From: Sulfurihydrogenibium yellowstonense SS-5
Lineage (GTDB): Bacteria; Aquificota; Aquificia; Aquificales; Hydrogenothermaceae
Reading direction: 5' to 3'
Assembly: GCF_000173615.1 (NCBI RefSeq)
Contig: NZ_ABZS01000054.1
Span: 1-8,985, forward strand
Length of the DNA: 8,985 nt
Below the pieces are notes generated by a model. That model was not told where the DNA came from. It saw nothing but the letters and a program-made list of their open reading frames with translations, and searched no databases. Of this stretch, positions 1 through 6,796 are shown in pieces. Positions within the stretch are counted from its first letter, which is position 1, and each line of letters begins with the position of its first letter. A program made the position numbers and the translations under genes.

Positions 1-1240
<1,240 letters not shown>

Positions 1241-1242
1241 TT

Positions 1243-1248
1243 ACCTCC
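1243..1248 (-). promoter_or_regulatory. purA ribosome binding site (fixes a TTG start)
   Basis: On the minus strand GGAGGT is followed by AAAAA and then TTG. The five-base spacing and the lack of an in-frame ATG near the conserved N-terminus decide the TTG start. The site lies in the short gap between the rph stop and purA. Confidence 0.8.
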
Positions 1249-1250
1249 AA

Positions 1251-2024
1251 TTACTCTTTGTATACAAATTCTTTAATATTTTTTCTTTCCCAGTGTCCGA
1301 TCGATGGAATTCCTTCTATAAACTCTTTTTGAATCTTTATAAGTCTTTCTATTCCAGATTTTCCGTATTCAAGCATTTTATTAAAATCTTCTTGAGAAAA
1401 TGTGTTTTCTTCACCTGTTGCCCCTATTTCTACAAACTCACCTTTACCGGTCATCACAAGGTTCATATCCACCTGCGCGTTTGAGTCTTCTGCATAATTA
1501 AGGTCTAAGACTATTTCATTTCTAACTTTTCCAATGCTTATAGCTGCAACGTAATCTTTTAGAGGATTGGCTTTTACTAAATTTTGTTTTGTTAGTTTTA
1601 TACAAGCATCAGCAACTGCTATAAATGCCCCTGTAATAGATGCTACCCTTGTGCCACCGTCCGCCTGAATAACATCGCAATCTATCCAAATTGTTTTTTC
1701 TCCAAGTTTTTTAAGGTCAACCGCAGCCCTCAAGCTTCTTCCTATCAGTCTTTGTATTTCATGAGTTCTACCAGAAGGCGAACCCCTAACTACTTCTCTA
1801 AGACTTCTTGTTTCTGATGCTCTTGGAATCATTGAATACTCGGCAGTAATCCAACCTTGACCTGTGCCTTTTAAGAAAGGTGGAACTTTATCCTCAACAG
1901 ATGCAGTAACTATAACCTTTGTATTTCCAAATTCTATTAGGACTGAACCTTCTGCGTAGATATTAAAGTCTCTGGTAATTTTTATAGGACGAAGTTGAGC
2001 AGGTTTTCTACCGTCTGGTCTCAA
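1251..2024 (-). CDS. rph: Ribonuclease PH
   Basis: This phosphate-dependent 3'-5' exoribonuclease trims the 3' ends of tRNA precursors in the cytoplasm. The protein has 257 residues, normal for the family, and opens with the typical [13 protein letters not shown]. Key residues fit the family: Arg86 in the SGRTHE segment and Arg126 in ADGGTR (phosphate site), and Asp180 and Asp186 in the [13 protein letters not shown] segment (catalytic/metal site). The start codon is TTG, read as Met, with AAGGAGG five bases upstream. The gene is intact and lies directly upstream of purA on the same strand, 13 bases apart, suggesting a two-gene transcript driven from the gap near 2055-2094. Identification is by family motifs and is secure. 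Confidence 0.97.
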   Translation of the reverse strand: MRPDGRKPAQLRPIKITRDFNIYAEGSVLIEFGNTKVIVTASVEDKVPPFLKGTGQGWITAEYSMIPRASETRSLREVVRGSPSGRTHEIQRLIGRSLRAAVDLKKLGEKTIWIDCDVIQADGGTRVASITGAFIAVADACIKLTKQNLVKANPLKDYVAAISIGKVRNEIVLDLNYAEDSNAQVDMNLVMTGKGEFVEIGATGEENTFSQEDFNKMLEYGKSGIERLIKIQKEFIEGIPSIGHWERKNIKEFVYKE

Positions 2025-2029
2025 AGAAT

Positions 2030-2036
2030 CCTCCTT
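2030..2036 (-). promoter_or_regulatory. rph ribosome binding site (fixes a TTG start)
   Basis: AAGGAGG on the minus strand is followed by ATTCT and TTG. It is a near-perfect anti-16S match at good spacing and sets the start of RNase PH at 2024. Confidence 0.8.
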
Positions 2037-2054
2037 AACTATATGATAATTGAT

Positions 2055-2094
2055 ATTATATCACGTATTAATGTTATAAATAGGTTGTAGTCAA
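2055..2094 (-). promoter_or_regulatory. Possible sigma-70-type promoter for rph-purA
   Basis: On the minus strand TTGACT (2094-2089) is followed after 18 bases by TAATAC (2070-2065). A perfect TATAAT lies slightly further on at 2060-2055 but is too far from TTGACT and has only a poor -35 of its own. One of these hexamers probably serves as the -10. The position, 30-70 bases upstream of the rph start, is right, but the AT-rich background makes chance matches likely. Confidence 0.4.
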
Positions 2095-2123
2095 AATTTT
2101 AATATGACTAAGAATAAGATATT

Positions 2124-2170
2124 TGTTTGTTATCATGAGGCTGTAAAGCCTAAGGTCTCCTGCTCTCAAT
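2124..2170. repeat. Degenerate short palindromic (REP-like) element
   Basis: The stretch contains a perfect small hairpin, AGGCT-GTAA-AGCCT (2138-2151), flanked by TTATCATG on one side and AAGGTCTCC on the other. From memory, this resembles worn copies of the dispersed element with a GTCATTCTGAGG...CCGAAGAATCTCC layout found in many bacterial genomes. It is G+C richer than the flanking DNA and lies in a gene-free gap. Only one copy is in this window, so the repeat assignment rests on resemblance. Confidence 0.35.
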
Positions 2171-2232
2171 ATGGATTGCCTTTTGATCTATGATAGAATA
2201 AATTTTTATTATTAGCTATTTTGGAGATGTAA

Positions 2233-2542
2233 ATGGCTTACGTGATAGATTATGAGCTTTCTTGATAAAAAATCAGAAGTTTTAGCACAGTAGAAAAAAC
2301 TTGAGCTTAAAGACGAACTTATGAAAGAACTTGCTACAAAGGCTGATTTGGAAATATTAAAAACAGAATTAGAAGCTAAGATAGAAATAAGTCATAAAGA
2401 GCTTGAAGCTAAAATTGAGAAGGAAATTCTAAAGATAGACAGAAAGTTTACTATCATGTTTATTATCTTAGCTTTTTTAATCATCTTCATAAACAAAGAT
2501 GCGATAGAGTTAATAATCAAACTTTTACCATTTGCGAAATAG
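2233..2542 (+). pseudogene. Broken gene for a small coiled-coil protein with a C-terminal membrane anchor
   Basis: A ribosome site (GGAG at 2223) precedes ATG 2233, which reads MAYVIDYELS and then stops at 2263. In the next frame, from about 2252, the sequence continues as SFLDKKSEVLAQ, meets TAG at 2291, then runs open as KKLELKDELMKELATKADLE to the stop at 2542. The open part is a heptad-rich charged helix (ELATKADLEILKTELEAKIE type) followed by one hydrophobic segment, FTIMFIILAFLIIFI. This matches the general plan of small ATKADLE-type coiled-coil proteins (DUF1640-like, from memory), common in Aquificales and often neighbours of toxin-like or unknown genes. One frameshift and one in-frame stop separate the parts, so the gene looks dead. 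The ATG at 2321 has no ribosome site, which argues against a shorter functional 73-residue product. Confidence 0.6.
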
Positions 2543-2554
2543 TTGTTTCTCTAT

Positions 2555-2572
2555 AATCATAATAATATGATT
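2555..2572. other. AT-rich perfect inverted repeat
   Basis: AATCATA and TATGATT form a 7-base-pair stem around an ATAA loop, just after the broken coiled-coil gene. The stem has little G+C and no T-run of note, so it would be a poor terminator. It could be an operator or chance. The rest of 2573-2677 is AT-rich and holds nothing I can recognise. Confidence 0.25.
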
Positions 2573-2677
2573 TGTCGAATGTAGTAAAAAAAACATAGAA
2601 TTTATACTTCATATTCATCAATTCCTTCCAAACATTCTAATATCTTTATATTCAAATATCTTAATAAAAATATGTAT

Positions 2678-2706
2678 TTGACAATAATTTAGGTGGCTAT
2701 TAAAAT
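2678..2706 (+). promoter_or_regulatory. Strong sigma-70-type promoter for the first FCSD gene
   Basis: A perfect -35 hexamer TTGACA (2678-2683), a 17-base spacer and the -10 TAAAAT (2701-2706, one mismatch to consensus) give a near-ideal housekeeping promoter. The predicted transcript would start near 2713 with a short leader of about 30 bases containing AGGAGGT. It serves only the next gene, since a terminator follows that gene at 4096. Confidence 0.75.
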
Positions 2707-2742
2707 TATTTTTGAAACTTAATATAGCAGGAGGTTAAAAAC

Positions 2743-4047
2743 ATGAAGATGGACAGGAGAGACTTTTTAAAGCTTTCGTGCGGTAGTGTAGTTGCTGCAT
2801 CGTTGGTAGGCGGGGGCGCAAGCTTTACCTATGCAAAGGAGGCGGAGGAGCTTAATCTTCCTAAACCTTCCGCGAACTCACCAAGGGTAGTAATTGTAGG
2901 TGCTGGATGGTCTGGATTGGCTATTGCTAAATACATCAAGATGGGAAATCCTAAGGTGGATGTGGTACTTATTGATAAGAGAGAAGAGTTTTTCTCTTGT
3001 CCTGTAAGCAATCTTTGGCTGGTGGGTCTTGTAGACCTTGAATTTCTTGTTCACGACTATCTTGCACCAGCATCAAAGTACGGCTACCATATGCTTTCTG
3101 GAACATCAGTTATAGATGTAGACAGAAACGCAAGGAAGGTGTATACAGATAAAGGCGCTATTAGTTATGATTATCTTGTGCTTTCACCAGGTATAGATTA
3201 CCACTATGAAGCATGGATAAAAGATCCTAAGGATATAGAGCTTGCTAAAGTGCGCTATCCTGCTGCTTTTATACCTGGTTCCGGACATTTAAAACTAAAA
3301 CAAAAAATACAGGAATTTGAAGGTGGTACATTCGTAGTTACAGTGCCACCCGGTACTGACTTTAGATGTCCGCCGGGTCCATATGAAAGGGCAACTCTTA
3401 TAGCTTGGTACTTTAAGAAGAATGATATAAAAGGAAAGGTAGTAATAGTAGACAATCATGAGAAGCCACCTGTTAAGGCAAAAGGATTCCAATACGCGTG
3501 GGACAACATTGTAAAAGACTATATAGAATACTATCCTAGTGCAAACATAAAGTCTATTGATGTAGCTGGTCGCAAGATTTTAACAGAAACTTATGGAGAA
3601 ATAACTTTTGATGATGGCACCATATATCCTGTATGCAGAGCTGGGGATATAGTTTTCAAGGCAGGACTTGTTAAAAAAGGCGAAAGATGGCCTACTATAG
3701 ATCCTACAAGGTACAATGCTATAGGAGATGACAGGGTTTATGTAACAGGGGATTCAAGAAATCAACCAATACCAAAGAGCGGAAATGCTGCTAACACAGA
3801 AGCTAAATATGTGGCTAAGCTTATACTTGCAAGAATTGCAAACAAAGAAATTGATTACATAGCACCAAGCAACATCTGCTACTCTGCTGTAGCGCCAAAT
3901 CAAGCTATCTGGATAAGTGCTACCTATGAGTACCTTGGCGATGGCAAGTTCAAGCCCTCACCTAAATTAGACGAACAACCAACTGAGGCAAACTACAAAG
4001 CTTACATAGAGTGGGCGAAGGGGTTATATAGAGATATGTTTAGATAA
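2743..4047 (+). CDS. Tat-exported flavocytochrome c sulfide dehydrogenase flavoprotein (FccB/SoxF-like), copy 1
   Basis: This FAD enzyme of the periplasm would oxidise sulfide to sulfur or polysulfide and pass electrons to a c-type cytochrome. The 434 residues start with a twin-arginine signal (RRDFLK at 5-10, then a hydrophobic stretch to about residue 30). The FAD-binding VGAGWSG lies at 52-58, followed by the FFSCPVSNLW segment, a second FAD-contact VYVTGDS at 333-338, and the two cysteines expected to form the redox disulfide: Cys209 in RCPPGPYERA and Cys379 in NICYS. Length and layout match the FCSD flavoprotein subunit. AGGAGG eight bases before ATG 2743 sets the start. The gene stands alone between its own promoter and terminator, with no cytochrome subunit beside it. 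Its G+C is visibly higher than that of the second copy (26 G/C of 60 at 3361-3420, 12 of 60 at 5641-5700, hand counts of single samples). A related sulfide:quinone reductase is less likely given the Tat signal and cysteine contexts. Confidence 0.88.
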   Translation: MKMDRRDFLKLSCGSVVAASLVGGGASFTYAKEAEELNLPKPSANSPRVVIVGAGWSGLAIAKYIKMGNPKVDVVLIDKREEFFSCPVSNLWLVGLVDLEFLVHDYLAPASKYGYHMLSGTSVIDVDRNARKVYTDKGAISYDYLVLSPGIDYHYEAWIKDPKDIELAKVRYPAAFIPGSGHLKLKQKIQEFEGGTFVVTVPPGTDFRCPPGPYERATLIAWYFKKNDIKGKVVIVDNHEKPPVKAKGFQYAWDNIVKDYIEYYPSANIKSIDVAGRKILTETYGEITFDDGTIYPVCRAGDIVFKAGLVKKGERWPTIDPTRYNAIGDDRVYVTGDSRNQPIPKSGNAANTEAKYVAKLILARIANKEIDYIAPSNICYSAVAPNQAIWISATYEYLGDGKFKPSPKLDEQPTEANYKAYIEWAKGLYRDMFR

Positions 4048-4063
4048 TCTTTTACTATTGCGC

Positions 4064-4092
4064 TTGAGAAATGTCAATTTTGCACCTAATAA
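4064..4092 (+). promoter_or_regulatory. Weak candidate promoter for the Rieske-FCSD unit
   Basis: TTGAGA (4064-4069), a 17-base spacer and TAATAA (4087-4092) make a modest promoter. Its start point would fall near 4099, inside the left arm of the terminator hairpin, so its own transcript could not fold the full hairpin. No better promoter is visible in 4120-4160. It is a guess from a weak -10. Confidence 0.25.
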
Positions 4093-4095
4093 ATG

Positions 4096-4119
4096 GGGGG
4101 ATTGATATCCCCCTTTTTT
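4096..4119 (+). terminator. Rho-independent terminator after the first FCSD gene
   Basis: GGGGGAT and ATCCCCC form a 7-base-pair stem around a TGAT loop, followed directly by six T and then ATTTT. It lies 48 bases after the FCSD stop and separates that gene from the Rieske-FCSD pair. Confidence 0.9.
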
Positions 4120-4170
4120 ATTTTAAAATGAAATTGTTTTTAAAACTAAAATTGGGAGGTAAGAAAAATA

Positions 4171-4887
4171 ATGGATAGAAGGACGCTTTTAAAAACATGT
4201 TCTGTTGTTGCAATAGAGATGATGGTTAATCCATCGCTTTTTAATAAGCTTCTTGCCCAAGAAAAAGAGCTTTATAAAGCATACCAAAAAACAATGCTCG
4301 TAAAAGAAAATGGTCAACCTTTTAGTACATCTGATATTCGGCCAAATACCGCTCTTTTATTTTTTTATCCCTATGCTTCTACTCCTTGTTATTTGATCAA
4401 CACTGGGTCGGAAATTAAGCCTGCTAAAATTAAGCTAAACATTGGTAAAGAATACGAATTCAAAGGTGGAATAGGTAAAAATAAAAGCATTGTAGCTTAC
4501 AGTGCAATATGTCCTCACCAATGGGCTTATCCAAATAAAGATTTCTCATTAATTAATTACTATCCACCAACAGAAAAATCGCAAGCAACAGGAAAAAGTG
4601 GAATAATCCAATGCTGTGCTCATATGTCTGTATTCGATATTAATAATGGAGGTCAGGTGTTAGAAGGACCGGCAGAATATCCGCTTGCTGCAATAGAGCT
4701 TATAGAAGAAAATGATATAATCTACGCTACAGGTGTGATTGGACCAAACCAATTTGGAGAGTTTTTTGATATGTATAAATCAGACCTTATTGCACAGTAT
4801 GGAAACATTAGAAAGGCAAAAGAGGTTCTGGATAAAACCATAGTTATGGAGGTTGGGAAGTATGTTAAAGAACAAATTAAATGTTAG
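4171..4887 (+). CDS. Tat-exported Rieske [2Fe-2S] protein paired with FCSD
   Basis: This is probably a periplasmic or membrane-anchored electron carrier. The 238-residue protein begins MDRRTLLK, a twin-arginine motif, with a rather weak hydrophobic region up to about residue 28. Two cluster-binding boxes are visible: Cys114-Pro-His116 (AICPHQW) and Cys148-Cys-Ala-His151 (QCCAHMS), fitting CxH...CxxH. The gap between them is 31 residues, longer than the roughly 15-20 of classical Rieske proteins. The cysteines that make the stabilising disulfide in bc1-type Rieske proteins are not in place, since Cys149 sits one position off. About 85 residues follow the second box, ending in a terminal Cys. 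The ribosome site is GGGAGGT at 4154. Its last 26 bases overlap the second FCSD gene, so the two are likely co-translated partners; the Rieske protein may accept FCSD electrons. This is not a standard bc1 subunit, because no cytochrome b is nearby. Confidence 0.8.
   Translation: MDRRTLLKTCSVVAIEMMVNPSLFNKLLAQEKELYKAYQKTMLVKENGQPFSTSDIRPNTALLFFYPYASTPCYLINTGSEIKPAKIKLNIGKEYEFKGGIGKNKSIVAYSAICPHQWAYPNKDFSLINYYPPTEKSQATGKSGIIQCCAHMSVFDINNGGQVLEGPAEYPLAAIELIEENDIIYATGVIGPNQFGEFFDMYKSDLIAQYGNIRKAKEVLDKTIVMEVGKYVKEQIKC
4848..4852 (+). promoter_or_regulatory. Ribosome site of the second FCSD gene, inside the Rieske gene
   Basis: GGAGG at 4848-4852 lies nine bases before ATG 4862. An in-frame TTG at 4853 directly abuts this site and so cannot use it. 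This decides the ATG and gives a 26-base overlap with the Rieske coding region, consistent with translational coupling. Confidence 0.75.
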
Positions 4888-6139
4888 TAGAAGAGATTTT
4901 TTGGTTGGTACAGCTGCATTATCAGCATCAACGTTGATTAACTTTCAAACTTCAGCCTATGCAAAAGAGGAAAGACCAAGCTTAGCATCAAAAAAGGCAA
5001 AAGTAGTTATCATAGGTGGTGGGTATGGAGGAGTAAGTGCTGCCATATCTTTGAGAAAGCATAATAAAGATGTGGATATATTACTCATTGAGAAAAATGA
5101 GTTTTTTATTTCCTGTCCGATGAGTAATCTGTATATTGGCGATATTATGGAGTATTCAAAGCTATGTTATCCATACAATAACCTAACTGTTAAGCACAAC
5201 ATAAAAGTTTTACATGAAGAAGTTGATAATGTAGATTTGGATAAAAAAGTTATTTACACAAACAAAAGCAAAATTGAGTATGACTTTTTAGTATTATCTC
5301 CGGGTATTGATTATGACATAAAAGAAAGTCAGAAAGAGATGCTTCTTTACTATCCACCAGCATTCAAACCGGGCGGAGAACATCTATATCTAAAAAAACT
5401 TTTAAGTGAGTTTGAAGGTGGAGATATTGTGATGACTGCACCATCCTATCCTTATAGATGCCCACCAGCACCGTATGAAAGGGCAGCATTAGTATTAAAC
5501 TATCTAAAAAGAAGAAATCTAAAAGCAAAGCTGTACTTTTTAGATGAAAACGAAAGACCAATAATTAATTCAGAAGGGTTCATGAATGCGTATTATGAAC
5601 TATACAAAGGATATGCTGAGTACATAACAGGAGCAACAATAAAAGATATAGATTATATGAAAAAAGTAATAAAAACTTCTAACGGAGAGTTTAAATTTGA
5701 TATAGCGAACATCATTCCACCGATGAAAGCATCAAGCTTGATTGAAAAGATAGGCCTCTTAGAAAAAGGTCAAAAATGGGTTGAGGTAGATACTTTTACA
5801 TTTGAGACAAAAGTTCCTAATGTGTTTGTAATAGGAGATTCTGCAAGGTCTTTTCTTCCAAAGTCTGGATTTGGTGCTAACATGCAAGGAAAAGCCGTTG
5901 CAAACATAATAAATGAAAGGCTTACAGGAAAGAAATACAAGCAAGAAGAGCTTTTAATGGTTGTTTGTTATTCTATGGTCAGTGATAAAGAAGCGGTTAT
6001 GTCTGAAACTTCATTTAGATTAAACTTAGAAACAAAAACAGTTACACCTATTCATAGAGAAGATAATACAAGAAAAGAAGTTAATGTTAAAAGATACCAT
6101 GAATGGGCAAAAGGACTATGGAGAGAGATGTTCGGATAA
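4862..6139 (+). CDS. Tat-exported flavocytochrome c sulfide dehydrogenase flavoprotein (FccB/SoxF-like), copy 2
   Basis: This second periplasmic sulfide-oxidising FAD protein has 425 residues from ATG 4862. It is homologous to copy 1 over its whole length. The twin-arginine motif SRRDFLVG lies at 9-16 with a hydrophobic stretch up to the AYA cleavage-like site near 34. FAD binding is shown by IGGGYGG at 51-57 and VFVIGDS at 321-327. The redox-active pair would be Cys200 (RCPPAPYERAAL) and Cys369 (VVCYS). Both copies end in the shared HEWAKGLWREMFG-like tail (IEWAKGLYRDMFR in copy 1). The gene is more AT-rich than copy 1. It is coupled to the Rieske gene upstream, and its stop codon abuts the tandem dyads that precede soxX. 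No FccA-type diheme cytochrome lies next to it; the nearest cytochrome gene is soxX. The natural acceptor is therefore open, with the Rieske protein the best candidate. Confidence 0.87.
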   Translation: MLKNKLNVSRRDFLVGTAALSASTLINFQTSAYAKEERPSLASKKAKVVIIGGGYGGVSAAISLRKHNKDVDILLIEKNEFFISCPMSNLYIGDIMEYSKLCYPYNNLTVKHNIKVLHEEVDNVDLDKKVIYTNKSKIEYDFLVLSPGIDYDIKESQKEMLLYYPPAFKPGGEHLYLKKLLSEFEGGDIVMTAPSYPYRCPPAPYERAALVLNYLKRRNLKAKLYFLDENERPIINSEGFMNAYYELYKGYAEYITGATIKDIDYMKKVIKTSNGEFKFDIANIIPPMKASSLIEKIGLLEKGQKWVEVDTFTFETKVPNVFVIGDSARSFLPKSGFGANMQGKAVANIINERLTGKKYKQEELLMVVCYSMVSDKEAVMSETSFRLNLETKTVTPIHREDNTRKEVNVKRYHEWAKGLWREMFG

Positions 6140-6140
6140 A

Positions 6141-6178
6141 CTGTTCCATTTGGGACAAAAACTGTTCCATTTGGGACA
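6141..6178 (+). promoter_or_regulatory. Tandem identical dyads, likely enhancer-binding-protein sites
   Basis: The 16-base sequence TGTTCCATTTGGGACA occurs twice without a mismatch, at 6142-6157 and 6163-6178, exactly 21 bases apart (two helical turns). Each copy is an imperfect palindrome (TGTTCC against GGGACA, one G-T pair) with an ATTT centre. If transcription starts near 6245, the sites are centred near -95 and -74, the normal place for activators of sigma-54 promoters. The protein that binds is not visible here. Confidence 0.7.
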
Positions 6179-6185
6179 TAGGTTT

Positions 6186-6204
6186 TTGTTATAACAAGTA
6201 TTTA
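6186..6204 (+). promoter_or_regulatory. Palindrome and IHF-like site between dyads and promoter
   Basis: TTGTTATAACAA (6186-6197) is a perfect 12-base palindrome. Overlapping it, TAACAAGTATTTA (6192-6204) fits the IHF consensus WATCAANNNNTTR with one mismatch. A bend between activator sites and a sigma-54 promoter is a common arrangement. Short AT-rich matches like this also arise by chance. Confidence 0.35.
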
Positions 6205-6218
6205 AGCCTCCCGAAAAT

Positions 6219-6234
6219 TGGCATAGAATTTGTA
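6219..6234 (+). promoter_or_regulatory. Sigma-54 (RpoN) -24/-12 promoter for the sox genes
   Basis: TGGCAT, five bases (AGAAT), then TTGTA matches the TGGCAC-N5-TTGCA consensus with two mismatches (T for C at the end of the first element and T for C in the GC pair). The invariant GG is present and the spacing is exact. Transcription would start around 6245, leaving a short leader with GGGAGGT. No convincing -35/-10 pair lies in this gap. Confidence 0.62.
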
Positions 6235-6268
6235 TTAAAATTTTTTAACAAAAAGATGGGAGGTTAAA

Positions 6269-6793
6269 ATGAAGCTTAAAAAGTTTTTAACAATTGCTGG
6301 ATTGGTTGGACTTACTGCAATCGGTGCGTATGCCTTAACTTTTCAAGAAGCAGGAATAGAAAATCCGGAAGGCAAATCTGTAATGCTAAAAGATGTCCCC
6401 CCGGAACCAAGATTGTTTGCAATTCCTCCTGATTGTAATTTAAAAGACAAAGAATCTTTAAAGAAATTGGCTGAAAAAGGAAAAGAAGTTTTCAATACAA
6501 CTGCAAAAGGAAACTGTGTTGCTTGTCATTGTGCTAAGGATGCAAAAGGATGTGGAAACATAGGACCGGATCTAACAGGTTATAAAAACGGACTTTTCAA
6601 AGCTCCGGGTTATAGAGGAGAAGAAAAAACCTTAGATTGGCTATATCAAAAAATCGCTGATGGAAGAATATTGATTCCTAAGGATTTAGAAAATGTTCCA
6701 TACTATCATATAATGACAGTTCAGCTTACAACAGGACAATTAACATACGAAGAAGTTTGCCAATTAACAGCATACTTACTAAGTCAGGAGTAA
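6269..6793 (+). CDS. soxX: Sulfur-oxidation monoheme c-type cytochrome SoxX
   Basis: SoxX pairs with SoxA in the periplasmic SoxXA cytochrome, which couples thiosulfate to the SoxY cysteine and takes the electrons. The 174-residue protein has a Sec signal peptide (MKLKKFLTIAGLVG..., probable cleavage after AYA near 22). One heme c site, Cys83-Val-Ala-Cys86-His87, is followed by NIGPDLTGY; Met149 in the YYHIMTVQ segment is the likely distal ligand. The C-terminal LTYEEVCQLTAYLLS matches the usual SoxX ending. Extra cysteines (56, 88, 95, 164) stand out. GGGAGGT five bases upstream supports ATG 6269. It is the first gene of the sox run and lies just downstream of the sigma-54-type element. Its thioredoxin neighbour starts three bases after the stop. 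Confidence 0.87.
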   Translation: MKLKKFLTIAGLVGLTAIGAYALTFQEAGIENPEGKSVMLKDVPPEPRLFAIPPDCNLKDKESLKKLAEKGKEVFNTTAKGNCVACHCAKDAKGCGNIGPDLTGYKNGLFKAPGYRGEEKTLDWLYQKIADGRILIPKDLENVPYYHIMTVQLTTGQLTYEEVCQLTAYLLSQE

Positions 6794-6796
6794 TGT

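Noticed and set aside
1293..1484. Plus-strand open frame opposite rph
   Set aside because: It is antisense to a clearly conserved gene, has low-complexity composition and has no ribosome site.
2321..2542. A stand-alone 73-residue coiled-coil gene starting at ATG 2321
   Set aside because: No ribosome site precedes this ATG, and the frame continues upstream as recognisable protein through a stop codon, so it is better read as the tail of a broken gene.
2573..2677. Small RNA or leader in the gap before the first FCSD gene
   Set aside because: The stretch is AT-rich with no stable stem, and the promoter at 2678 lies downstream of it, leaving nothing to support an RNA gene.
2829..3492. Minus-strand open frames inside the first FCSD gene
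   Set aside because: They are shadows of the FCSD coding frame with no recognisable protein features or ribosome sites.
4853..4861. TTG 4853 as the start of the second FCSD gene
   Set aside because: It touches the GGAGG with no spacing; ATG 4862 has a proper nine-base spacing and still keeps the whole Tat signal.
4171..4887. Rieske subunit of a cytochrome bc1 complex
   Set aside because: No cytochrome b or c1 gene follows, the disulfide cysteines are missing and the box spacing is too long.
5364..5944. Minus-strand open frames inside the second FCSD gene
   Set aside because: Same reason: antisense shadows of a conserved coding region.
6141..6178. CRISPR array
   Set aside because: Only two units of 16 identical bases with a 5-base gap; there are no spacers and no cas genes, and the position before an RpoN-like promoter fits regulator sites.
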